From Pontixanthobacter sp965223995 (GTDB lineage: Bacteria; Pseudomonadota; Alphaproteobacteria; Sphingomonadales; Sphingomonadaceae), in NCBI GenBank assembly GCA_965223995.1, contig CBDCXY010000003.1, positions 1-64,000 on the forward strand: a stretch of 64,000 nt of DNA, written 5' to 3'. The position numbers and the translations under genes are program-made. The notes under the pieces were generated by a model that made no database searches, was not told the origin of the DNA, and saw only the letters and a program-made list of their open reading frames with translations. Within the stretch, counting starts at the first letter, position 1. The number at the start of each line of letters is the position of its first letter. Of the stretch, positions 1 through 7,544 are shown in pieces.

Positions 1-63
1 CCTTCTGCCGAAACTACCCGCAGATCGCCGGTTATCTCGAACTGAACCGGCCCGAGAGAACGG

Positions 64-1272
64 ATGTCCGGCCCTTACGCCGCTCTGGCCGCGATGGTCT
101 TTTCCTGCGGACCGATGGTGCTGTGGTCGGTTTTTGTCGACAAGGTGCATCGCCGCGCATCGACCGGGATCGACTGGGACAATCCGCGCCCTGTTTCCCA
201 GATTGTGGATGTGTCCTTCGTCAAGCTTGCCGGACTGTACGCCACCTGGGCGATCATCGGCTTTCTCTATTGCGTCGCGCGCTGGTACTGGTCGGGGCAA
301 TATCTGTTCGCGATGGAAGTCATCGGTGCGGCTGCGATCCCGATGTTCCTGCTCGCCATTCCCTATGTGCTGTGGATCGACCGGATCATGGTCAACCCGC
401 GCGATCACGCGTGGCATTTCGGCGCGATGCTGCTCGGCCGGGCATACGACCCCGAGGAAGTGAAGAAGCACTGGCGCGCATGGATCATCAAAGCGTTTTT
501 CGGCGCCTTTATGATCTCGATCCTGCCTGCCGGATTCAACGAGGTCGTAAACGCCGATCTGACCGGCATTGTTGGCGATCCGGTGCGGTTCGCCTTTACG
601 CTGTTTGCCCTGTTGTTCGTCATCGACGTGCAGATCGGCACGGTGGGCTATCTTGTCACTCTGCGTCCGTTGGACGCGCATATTCGCAGCGGCAACCCGT
701 TTCTCGCCGGCTGGCTCGCCGCGCTGATCTGCTATCCACCGCTGGTGTTTGCCTTCATGGGCAATATCAACGGACAGTTGGGGATGATCGCCTATGAGGT
801 GAACACGCCGGGCTGGGCGCATTGGTTCGCCGACAGCACCGCGATGCTCTATCTGTGGGGCGGTTTGCTGGTGTTCCTGACCGCGATTTACGCCTGGGCG
901 ACATTCGTCTTCGGTTTGCGCTTTTCCAACCTGACCTATCGCGGGGTGCTGACCAACGGGCCGTATCGTTTCACGCGCCACCCGGCTTATCTGTCGAAGA
1001 ACCTGTTCTGGTGGCTCGGCACCCTGCCATTTCTGGTCAGCAGCGATTCCATGGTCGACATGGTGCGCAACACCTTCTTCCTCGGTGTGGTCAGCGCCAT
1101 CTATTACTGGCGCGCGAAAACCGAAGAGGCGCACCTGTTGCAGGAGGACGCGAAGTATCGCGAATACCATGCGTGGATGGAAGAAAACGGCCTGCTGACG
1201 CGTCCGCTCGCCCGTCTCAAGAGGCTGATCCGCCCGCGCGGACCGGCAATGCACCAGCAGCCTGCGGAGTAA
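64..1272 (+). CDS. Polytopic membrane protein with isoprenylcysteine methyltransferase-like C-terminus
   Basis: A 402-residue protein with many hydrophobic segments, so an inner-membrane protein. From about residue 299 it carries GPYRFTRHPAYLSKNLFWW, followed by a RAKTEEAHLL...YREYHAWM tail. This is the pattern of the ICMT/PEMT family of membrane methyltransferases (GPY-x-RHPxY, then an EE...Y..Y tail), in which these residues bind SAM. The N-terminal ~280 residues add further membrane segments beyond the usual ~200-residue core, so the substrate cannot be named. The frame has a stop at 43-45, and the ATG at 64 is the first start after it. The gene is convergent with the ABM gene, 6 bp away. 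Methyltransferase activity is inferred from the motif only. Confidence 0.75.
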   Translation: MSGPYAALAAMVFSCGPMVLWSVFVDKVHRRASTGIDWDNPRPVSQIVDVSFVKLAGLYATWAIIGFLYCVARWYWSGQYLFAMEVIGAAAIPMFLLAIPYVLWIDRIMVNPRDHAWHFGAMLLGRAYDPEEVKKHWRAWIIKAFFGAFMISILPAGFNEVVNADLTGIVGDPVRFAFTLFALLFVIDVQIGTVGYLVTLRPLDAHIRSGNPFLAGWLAALICYPPLVFAFMGNINGQLGMIAYEVNTPGWAHWFADSTAMLYLWGGLLVFLTAIYAWATFVFGLRFSNLTYRGVLTNGPYRFTRHPAYLSKNLFWWLGTLPFLVSSDSMVDMVRNTFFLGVVSAIYYWRAKTEEAHLLQEDAKYREYHAWMEENGLLTRPLARLKRLIRPRGPAMHQQPAE

Positions 1273-1278
1273 GCGCTC

Positions 1279-1587
1279 CTAAAGCGGCTGGCCGTCGTCG
1301 GTTTCGTAGATCCGCAGGTCGCGCTCGGCCGGTGGATTTTCGGCCATCACTTTCTGGAATTCGGCCATATGCGCGCTCTGGCCGTGCGCGGCGAGTGCTT
1401 CCTGATCGCGCCAGCGTTCATAGATGATCAGCGTATCGGGATCGGAGAGATCCTGCGCGAAGGTGTAGTCGTAGCAGCCATCTTCTGCGCGGCTCGCGGC
1501 AACCATTGTCTTTATCGCATCGACGGTGTCCGGACTATTCGCAATCGTCCCGGGGGCAAGGGTAATGGTTCCGTTGATCTGGATCAT
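1279..1587 (-). CDS. ABM-family putative quinol monooxygenase
   Basis: A 102-residue protein of the antibiotic biosynthesis monooxygenase (ABM) dimeric alpha/beta-barrel family. The family pattern is visible as a first strand, then SRAEDGCYDYTFAQD, then TLIIYERWRDQEALAAH, with HMAEFQ after it. Members such as YgiN oxidise quinols or small aromatics without a cofactor, but the substrate here is unknown. It lies 15 bp downstream of gshA on the same strand and could be cotranscribed. The length is normal for the family. Confidence 0.85.
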   Translation of the reverse strand: MIQINGTITLAPGTIANSPDTVDAIKTMVAASRAEDGCYDYTFAQDLSDPDTLIIYERWRDQEALAAHGQSAHMAEFQKVMAENPPAERDLRIYETDDGQPL

Positions 1588-1602
1588 GTCATCTGTCTCC
1601 GC

Positions 1603-2972
1603 CTAGAAGCTGTATTTGTACACGCGCCCGATATCGCCGTCCCATTCGCCGTCATACCGGTCGAGCAGGCGCTGCGCAGGAACCTTCCCGGTCGCAACGA
1701 TTTCATCGAGTGTTTCGAGGAAACCGGTTTCGTTATCGCCGCTGACGTTGAGACGACCTCGCGCGGCCAGTCCGGCGCGCGAAATGGCCAAAACTTCTTT
1801 CGCCAGATCCTGCAATTTTCGTCCGCCCGGTATCGGTGCATCGAGAGCGCGCTTCGGCACCGTATTGCGCAAATCCTCCCGCTCCCCAACTGTCCAGCCC
1901 TTGACCAGATCCCATGCTGCATCGAGCGAGGATTGTTCATACATCAGGCCGACCCAGAAAGCGGGGAGGGCGCAAATCCGGCTCCACGGTCCGCCATCGG
2001 CCCGCGCATTTCGAGGAAGCTCTTCAGACGCACTTCGGGGAAAGCGGTCGAAAGATGGTCCCACCAGTCGCCCTCGCGCGGCTTTTCGCCGGGGAGGACA
2101 GCCAGTTCGCCCTTCATAAAGTCGCGGAAACTGTGACCGGCGGCGTCGATATAGCGGCCATCGCGGAACACGAAATACATCGGCACATCGAGCATATAGT
2201 CGACCCAGCGCTCGTAACCGAAGCCGTCCTCGAACACGAAAGGCAGCATGCCGGTGCGATGCGGGTCGGTATCCGACCAGATATGGCTGCGATAGGACAG
2301 GAAGCCGTTGGGCTTGCCCTCGGTGAATGGCGAGTTGGCAAAGAGCGCGGTGGCCAGCGGCTGGAGCGCAAGGCCGACGCGGAACTTCTTCGCCATATCC
2401 TCTTCGGAGGAGTAGTCGAGGTTGACCTGGATGGTGCAGGTGCGCAGCATCATGTCGAGGCCGAGATTGCCGACCGTCGGCATATGGCGCAGCATGATGC
2501 CGTAACGCCCCTTGGGCATGATCGGCAGTTCTTCGCGCGTCTTGTCGGGCCACATGCCGAGGCCGATAAACCCGATGCCATATTTCTCGCTGATGGCCTT
2601 TACCTGCTCGAGATGGCGCCCCGTCTCGTTGCAGGTGTCATGCAGGCATTCGAGCGGCGCGCCTGACAATTCGAGCTGTCCCGCCGGTTCCAGGCTGACG
2701 GTGCCGTCGGCGCCGCGCATGGCGATGACCTTGCCGTTTTCCTCGATCGGCTCCCACCCGAACTCGCGCAGGCTGAGCAATATGTCGCGGATGCCGCCCT
2801 CTTCATCATAAGAAGGGGCGCGGAAATCGTCGGTTTTGTAGACGAGCTTCTCGTGCTCGGTGCCGATCCGCCAGTCCTGCTTTGGTTTTTCGCCAGCCTG
2901 CATCGGAGCGACCAGCTGGTCGCGGCTCTCGATGACGGGATCGGCTGCCCCGGAGTCGTCGCGCGTGCTCAT
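1603..2972 (-). pseudogene. gshA: Glutamate-cysteine ligase, disrupted by a -1 frameshift
   Basis: Together the two frames encode a full-length (~457 aa) class II (plant/alphaproteobacterial, GCS2-type) glutamate-cysteine ligase, which catalyses the first step of glutathione synthesis. The N-terminal part contains RIGTEHEKLVY, the Glu-binding motif typical of the family, and runs to EVRLKSFLEMRG. The conserved continuation ADGGPWSRICALPAFW lies in the next frame. The switch falls at 2001-2003, where the + strand has CCC and restoring the frame needs CCCC. Without correction the first frame ends near 1944, about 110 residues early. A homopolymer error in the assembly is as likely as a true mutation, because both halves are otherwise intact and well conserved. 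The start is taken at the ATG at 2972; a TTG at 2990 is also in frame. rsmE lies 76 bp upstream on the same strand. Confidence 0.85.
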
Positions 2973-3048
2973 ATCGGTTTCGTTACGCAACCGAGGGCGA
3001 GCTGGCCAGAAATTTTATTGCGCGCGCCGTTTCGTTCGATACTTGCCG

Positions 3049-3798
3049 TCATTGCTGCCAATCCCCTGCAACCGCCATCCACACCGCCGTCGCTGCAATC
3101 GCGGCGGTTTCTCCGCGCAGTATTCGCGGGCCGAGTGTGATCGGTTTCACTTGCGGGTGGTTGAGCAGCATTTTTCGCTCCGCCTCGTCGAAACCGCCTT
3201 CGGGGCCGAGCAACAATGCAGCTGGACCTGCGACCGTGCGGAATACTTCCGCCGCTGGCTTTCCACCCTGTTCGTCGGCGAAGAACAGCGTCCGGTCCTC
3301 CGGCCACGCATTTAGCAACGCTTCGAGTTTGGCGGGGATATCCACGTCAGGTAGCGCCGTGCGGGCGCATTGCTCGGCCGCCTCGGTCACGATTGTCTGG
3401 GCGCGATCGGCGTTGAGTTTGTCGGCGACGCACCTGCGCATCACAACGGGTTTGATCGCACGGACGCCGAGTTCGGTGGCTTTTTCGAGCACGAGATCGA
3501 AGCGGTCCTTCTTGAGCAGCGCGGGGCAGAGCCAGAAATCGGGCACCTGCTCGCGCTCGCGCAGCTTCTCGACCACTTTGGCGTCGATCCTGCGCTTCCC
3601 GACCTGTCCGACGCTTGCTGCCCATTCGCCGGTGACATCGTCGCACAGGACAAGCGTGTCGCCTTCGGCAACGCGCATCACCCGCGACAGGTAATGCGCC
3701 TGATTTCCCCCGATGACCAAAATCTGTCCCTCGCCCAGCTCGTTTTCGACGAACAGGCGCGGTGCGCTTCGCGGGGGCCAGGCGGGGGTCGCGGGCAT
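3049..3798 (-). CDS. rsmE: 16S rRNA (uracil(1498)-N(3))-methyltransferase
   Basis: A 249-residue SPOUT-fold methyltransferase that methylates U1498 of 16S rRNA in the cytoplasm using SAM. An N-terminal PUA-like part (QAHYLSRVMRVAEGD) is followed by the RsmE signature (ALLKKDRFDLVLEKATELGV), LLLGPEGGFDEAE and LGPRILRGETA, which form the trefoil-knot SAM site. The length matches the family (~240-250 aa). The ATG at 3798 gives a sensible N-terminus. It precedes gshA on the same strand, an order I know from other sphingomonads. Confidence 0.95.
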   Translation of the reverse strand: MPATPAWPPRSAPRLFVENELGEGQILVIGGNQAHYLSRVMRVAEGDTLVLCDDVTGEWAASVGQVGKRRIDAKVVEKLREREQVPDFWLCPALLKKDRFDLVLEKATELGVRAIKPVVMRRCVADKLNADRAQTIVTEAAEQCARTALPDVDIPAKLEALLNAWPEDRTLFFADEQGGKPAAEVFRTVAGPAALLLGPEGGFDEAERKMLLNHPQVKPITLGPRILRGETAAIAATAVWMAVAGDWQQ

Positions 3799-4010
3799 GG
3801 AGATGCGCTACAAAATCGGCGCGCCCGCGTCATCCACCAAGACAAAACTTTCCTACAGGCAGATATTCTGGCAGCGCAGGATGCATGCTTGTCCCGGATC
3901 AACTCAGTGGCGGAAATTTGGGGATAGCCCCGGGGGGCTCCCCTGCATGGTCTGCTGATCGAATGTTCGCCAACAGGCTGAAAAATATAGATAAACACGA
4001 ATCGCTCCCG

Positions 4011-4047
4011 GTTGACACGGTGTCAACTTTGTCAACCATGTGTCAAC
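4011..4047. promoter_or_regulatory. Cluster of TGTCAAC half-sites with a 17-bp palindrome
   Basis: A palindrome with 8-bp arms around one central base (GTTGACAC / GTGTCAAC) occupies 4011-4027. Two further TGTCAAC copies follow in direct orientation at 4030-4036 and 4041-4047, so successive copies are spaced 9-11 bp, roughly one helical turn. The block ends 8 bp before the ATG at 4055. The arrangement resembles a multi-site operator. The binding protein is unknown. Confidence 0.5.
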
Positions 4048-4054
4048 CGCCGCA

Positions 4055-4426
4055 ATGACTGCACGGACGACACAACACCTTATCGGGGTCGTTTTCCTCG
4101 TTCTTGGTGGATGGGCATTGCTGCATCCACAATCTGTGATGGATCTCGCAATCCGCCCCGAATTTCGCAGCGATGACTTTCTTGCCAAATTTGCGCTGGC
4201 CTGTTTTGGCGCGCAGGCCTGCCTGTTCGCGCTGGTCGCCTTTACCGCGCGCTTCACGCGTTTGACCTTCATTGTTTACGGCATCGCGCTGCTGCCGTTC
4301 TTCGTCTTCAACTGGTACTTCTACTTTAAAGTTCCGGTGCTGAGCGAGGTCGGCTTGCTCGACTTTGCCGGCAATGTGATCATGCTGGGTTTATGCTGGC
4401 ATGGCTGGAGAGTTGCGCCGGAATGA
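4055..4426 (+). CDS. Small polytopic membrane protein of unknown function
   Basis: A 123-residue protein with four predicted hydrophobic segments (HLIGVVFLVLGGWALL, a central segment around AQACLFALVAFTA, LTFIVYGIALLPFFVFNWYF, and a last one near VIMLGLCWHGW). No function is recognised. The stop codon overlaps the ubiA start (ATGA at 4423-4426), which implies translational coupling with the quinone-biosynthesis gene. The ATG at 4055 is preferred over an in-frame GTG at 4040 because the latter lies inside the TGTCAAC repeat block. Confidence 0.75.
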   Translation: MTARTTQHLIGVVFLVLGGWALLHPQSVMDLAIRPEFRSDDFLAKFALACFGAQACLFALVAFTARFTRLTFIVYGIALLPFFVFNWYFYFKVPVLSEVGLLDFAGNVIMLGLCWHGWRVAPE

Positions 4427-5331
4427 GCGAGCAGATTGTCCCCGACAGCGAGCATCGCGGCCTGGTCGCGCGCCTGCCGCAATTGCCGCGCGATCTTGCG
4501 CAGCTCGCGCGGTTTGACCGTCCGATTGGCTGGTGGCTGCTGTTCTGGCCCTGCGCCTGGGGGCTTTGGCTGGCGGGGCAGGGGTTCCAGTGGGCGCTGC
4601 TTGGCTGGTTCCTGCTCGGCAGCATAGCCATGCGCGGTGCGGGTTGTGTCTACAACGACATCGTCGATGCCGATCTCGACCGGAAGGTTGCGCGCACAGC
4701 GGTTCGCCCGGTCGCGAGTGGCCGGATCAGCAAGACGGTTGCGTGGGTGTGGCTGTTGGCGCTGTGTGCAATCGGCCTGATTGTGCTGCTGCAATTGCGG
4801 TGGGAGGCGCAGCTGGTTGCGCTGGCCAGTCTGGTGCTCGTGGCTGCCTATCCGTTTATGAAGCGTATCACTTGGTGGCCCCAGGCGTGGCTGGGCATGG
4901 TCTTTACATGGGGGGCGCTGGTGGGATGGTTCGCCATCCGCTCCGATCACCTCGATGCATTGGCCGCGCTGTATGCGGGGTCGGCCTTGTGGGTAATCGG
5001 ATATGACACAATTTACGCGCTTCAGGATCGCGAGGATGACGCCATGGTCGGTATCAAATCCTCCGCGCTGCGTTTGGGCAGCGGCGTTCGGGGCGGGGTG
5101 GCGCTGTTTTACACCGGAGCAATCGCGCTGTGGACGCTCGCATTTTGGTTGCTGCGCGCAGACTGGATCGCCTTGCTGACGCTTGTTCCCGTCGCGCTGC
5201 ACCTCTGCTGGCAAGTGGCGACGCTTGATTCCGGGAATGCACACAACCCGCTTGAGCGCTTTCGTTCGAATCGCTGGGCCGGAGCATTGATGGCCGCAGC
5301 ATGCTTCGTCGTCGGCAATGCAGGTGCCTGA
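4423..5331 (+). CDS. ubiA: 4-hydroxybenzoate polyprenyltransferase
   Basis: A 302-residue integral membrane prenyltransferase that attaches the polyprenyl tail to 4-hydroxybenzoate in ubiquinone synthesis. Both Asp-rich, Mg-diphosphate-binding motifs are present: NDIVDADLD in the first half and YDTIYALQDREDD in the second. Between and around them are about eight hydrophobic helices. RPIGWWLLFWPCAWGL near the N-terminus is typical of UbiA. The start (MSEQIVP) overlaps the upstream stop by ATGA. The polyprenyl donor is probably made by the synthase encoded at 53.4-54.4 kb. Confidence 0.95.
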   Translation: MSEQIVPDSEHRGLVARLPQLPRDLAQLARFDRPIGWWLLFWPCAWGLWLAGQGFQWALLGWFLLGSIAMRGAGCVYNDIVDADLDRKVARTAVRPVASGRISKTVAWVWLLALCAIGLIVLLQLRWEAQLVALASLVLVAAYPFMKRITWWPQAWLGMVFTWGALVGWFAIRSDHLDALAALYAGSALWVIGYDTIYALQDREDDAMVGIKSSALRLGSGVRGGVALFYTGAIALWTLAFWLLRADWIALLTLVPVALHLCWQVATLDSGNAHNPLERFRSNRWAGALMAAACFVVGNAGA

Positions 5332-5352
5332 AGCCGCATTTGTCCAAACGAC

Positions 5353-5370
5353 GGTTAACTCATGTTAACC
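5353..5370. promoter_or_regulatory. Perfect 7-bp inverted repeat upstream of the DUF4402 gene
   Basis: GGTTAAC-TCAT-GTTAACC is a perfect inverted repeat. It contains two TTAA boxes six bases apart, close to but not matching the TTAA-N7-TTAA consensus of the alphaproteobacterial cell-cycle regulator CtrA. It sits 45 bp before the preferred ATG at 5416, where an operator would be expected. A role for CtrA is inference. Confidence 0.35.
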
Positions 5371-5415
5371 AAGCTCTTCAACCAGTGTCCAAGTAGTTCC
5401 CCCTATTCGGGCGGC

Positions 5416-5970
5416 ATGGACCAGGGGAATTGCATCAGATCGGCTTTGCCGGTTGGTATGGCCACGTGTTTGGCGCTGACCAGTGCGCCCGTGCATGCAC
5501 AGGCTGACGACACCGTTCAGGGGACGGCAGCCTCTTCGGTTGTCGAACCCGTGCAGATCGTCAAAACCGCCGATCTCGATTTCGGACAGATCATTCCCAA
5601 TGGCACAGGCAACGGGCGGGTCATCATCAATGCCCGTACTGGTGCCCGAACCGGCAATGCGAATGTTACCCTTGTCGGGACGACGGGTTTCAGCCGCGCC
5701 GAGTTCACGGTGACAGGTGAACGTCGCCGTTTCGTGAACCTCACAACCTCGAGCCCGACGATCACTTTGACCGGACCGGGGAACGCGATGACGATCAACC
5801 GTCTGCGTGTGAACCGCAACAATGGCGGCCAGCGATCGCTTCCGCGGCGGTACCGGATACCGAATAGTGGAACGATGAACATCGGTTTCGGCGGCCGCCT
5901 GAACGTTGCCACCGATCAGGCGGCCGGCGTCTATTCAGGTACGTTCGACCTGACCGTTACCTACGAGTAA
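5416..5970 (+). CDS. DUF4402 domain exported protein
   Basis: About 184 residues. An N-terminal signal peptide ending near APVHAQA is followed by a domain with VEPVQIVKTADLDFGQIIP and a C-terminal GVYSGTFDLTVTYE. These are the hallmark start and end of DUF4402, a beta-sandwich of pilin-like appearance found in secreted proteins of proteobacteria. The function is unknown; a surface or fimbria-like structural role is often assumed. An in-frame ATG at 5362 lies inside a perfect palindrome and would give an unusual long N-terminus, so 5416 is preferred. No chaperone or usher gene is adjacent. Confidence 0.8.
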   Translation: MDQGNCIRSALPVGMATCLALTSAPVHAQADDTVQGTAASSVVEPVQIVKTADLDFGQIIPNGTGNGRVIINARTGARTGNANVTLVGTTGFSRAEFTVTGERRRFVNLTTSSPTITLTGPGNAMTINRLRVNRNNGGQRSLPRRYRIPNSGTMNIGFGGRLNVATDQAAGVYSGTFDLTVTYE

Positions 5971-6076
5971 CCTCCAGAGCGCAAAGACAGGCGGATCGGA
6001 CTTTTGCGGAACCGCTGCTTTGCTACGAGTCGGGCGGCGGGGCGGCACACCGAACATCGGACGACGCAGGACAGGC

Positions 6077-6451
6077 TCATTCATAGCTGACCACCTCGAA
6101 TTCGATTCCGTCCCAGTCGAAGAAGTAAAACGAGCGCGGTCCGGGATCATAATCGCTGTGGCTGAAAGGTTCCAACCCGGCTTCCTTCACAATCGCCTCG
6201 GCGGCATCAAGGTCGGCGACCTGTATACCAACATGGTTCAGCGGCTGCCCCTTGGAGTATCCGCCACCGGCCTGGTCGTTGGTGTAGAGCGCGAGGTAGC
6301 TGCTTTCGCTACCGACATGGATCGTCTCGCCGCCCATCATCGCCGGACCCCGCCAGCGGATTTTCCAGCCGAACAATTTCTCGAAAAGCGCGGCTGATCG
6401 CGCCGGATCGGTGACCGTAAGATTGGCGTGCTCTATCTGGGCAATAGACAT
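6077..6451 (-). CDS. VOC-family (glyoxalase-like) protein
   Basis: A 124-residue protein of the vicinal oxygen chelate fold. It has two beta-alpha-beta-beta-beta modules, with IEHANLTVTDPARSAALFEKLFG at the start (typical of the fold), NHVGIQVADLDAAEAIV in the middle and PRSFYFFDWDGIEFEVV at the end. Substrate and metal dependence are unknown. It is divergent from soxR and its promoter contains a SoxR box, so it is probably induced by redox-cycling compounds and may act on them or their products. That function is inference from context. Confidence 0.88.
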   Translation of the reverse strand: MSIAQIEHANLTVTDPARSAALFEKLFGWKIRWRGPAMMGGETIHVGSESSYLALYTNDQAGGGYSKGQPLNHVGIQVADLDAAEAIVKEAGLEPFSHSDYDPGPRSFYFFDWDGIEFEVVSYE

Positions 6452-6484
6452 GAAATTCTCCTTTGTTTGTCTGTTTCGAATCGG

Positions 6485-6526
6485 TTGACTGGCACAATCT
6501 GCAACCTCAAGCTAAGTTGAGGTCAA
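6485..6526 (-). promoter_or_regulatory. SoxR-dependent promoter with SoxR box
   Basis: The 20-bp palindrome ACCTCAA-N6-TTGAGGT lies at 6504-6523 and closely resembles the E. coli soxS operator. On the minus strand a TTGACC -35 element (6521-6526) is followed by a 19-bp spacer and CAGATT as -10. The overlong 19-bp spacer is the hallmark of MerR-family activated promoters. It points towards the VOC gene at 6451. SoxR is encoded divergently 35 bp away. Confidence 0.8.
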
Positions 6527-6557
6527 GCGAAAATCTCGGAAATGCCATGAGGGCGAC

Positions 6558-7004
6558 ATGAAACTGAAAAAAAGTGACTTTCTGTCCATTGGTGAACTCT
6601 CGCGGCGAACCGGCCTGGCGGTCTCTGCCATCCGGTTTTACGAAGAGAAGGGACTAGTCCAGTCGATGCGAACCGGAGGCAACCAGCGCCGGTTCCTGCG
6701 GTCGGACATCCGCCGGTTGAGCTTCATCATCATCGCGCAGCGCCTCGGTCTTGCGCTGGCTGAGATCGAAGAACAGCTTGCGCTGCTTCCGCAAGGGCGC
6801 ACGCCGAATGCGCGTGACTGGCGAAAAATCAGTCGGGCGATCCGTAGCCAGATAGATGCGAAAATCGCCCTGCTCGAGCGGACGCGCGACCGGCTGGATG
6901 GATGCATCGGGTGTGGTTGCCTGAGCCTGAAGAACTGCGCGCTCTACAATCCTGATGACGAGGCCGCAGCGGCTGGCCCGGGCCCGCGCCGGGTGTTGCC
7001 ATAG
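6558..7004 (+). CDS. soxR: Redox-sensitive transcriptional activator SoxR
   Basis: A 148-residue MerR-family regulator. The N-terminal winged helix (LSIGELSRRTGLAVSAIRFY) binds DNA, a dimerisation helix follows, and the C-terminus has C116-x2-C119-x-C121-x5-C127, exactly the [2Fe-2S] cluster spacing of SoxR. Oxidation of the cluster by redox-active compounds switches on target promoters. The target visible here is the divergent VOC gene, through the box at 6504-6523. No soxS is present, as expected outside the enterics. Confidence 0.96.
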   Translation: MKLKKSDFLSIGELSRRTGLAVSAIRFYEEKGLVQSMRTGGNQRRFLRSDIRRLSFIIIAQRLGLALAEIEEQLALLPQGRTPNARDWRKISRAIRSQIDAKIALLERTRDRLDGCIGCGCLSLKNCALYNPDDEAAAAGPGPRRVLP

Positions 7005-7006
7005 AA

Positions 7007-7531
7007 TTATTGCGGGCCGAGGGCAGGATCCAGGTCACGCGGACGCTTGAAATGGACCAGCTTTCCGCAATCGGGCTTCAGATCGGCCCACTCGTCGATA
7101 TCAAGCTCGAACACGGCAAATGTTGCGGTTGGGAACTTGATCGACGCTTCGTCGAACAGGGCGTTTTCAGCCGACGGCGGCACCAACATATAGAGCATTT
7201 CCTGCAGGCCGGGATTGTGCCCTGCGACGAGAACAGCGTCAGCGTTTCCGGCATGATCCTGGATCACCTCTGTGATCGTTTCGACGCTCGCGAGGTAAAG
7301 CCGTTTGTCCAATACGGGCTCCATATCGGGCAGGGCTGCTTCCAAGGTTCGCTGAACCCGTTCCGCCGAACTGGCTAGCAGGCAATCCCAGGCGATCCCG
7401 TGCTCTTCGATATGCCGTCCGATCAGGCGCGCACCCCTGCGTCCGCGATCGTTCAGGCCGCGATCAAAGTCGCGCGCGCCGATATCGTCCCAGTCGGACT
7501 TGGCATGGCGGAGGAGACCGAGAATCTTCAC
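7007..7531 (-). CDS. SixA-like histidine phosphatase family protein
   Basis: A 174-residue protein of the phosphoglycerate mutase-like/histidine phosphatase superfamily. The catalytic His lies in LLRHAKSDWDD at the N-terminus and a second His lies in VLVAGHNPGLQE. The short length and RHAKS sequence resemble SixA-type phosphohistidine phosphatases. The GTG at 7531 gives the family-typical N-terminus; the frame stays open upstream into the next gene, but that extension is not conserved-looking. It lies 13 bp after the helicase gene and is likely cotranscribed. The substrate is unknown. Confidence 0.85.
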   Translation of the reverse strand: MKILGLLRHAKSDWDDIGARDFDRGLNDRGRRGARLIGRHIEEHGIAWDCLLASSAERVQRTLEAALPDMEPVLDKRLYLASVETITEVIQDHAGNADAVLVAGHNPGLQEMLYMLVPPSAENALFDEASIKFPTATFAVFELDIDEWADLKPDCGKLVHFKRPRDLDPALGPQ

Positions 7532-7544
7532 AAAATAACCATAG

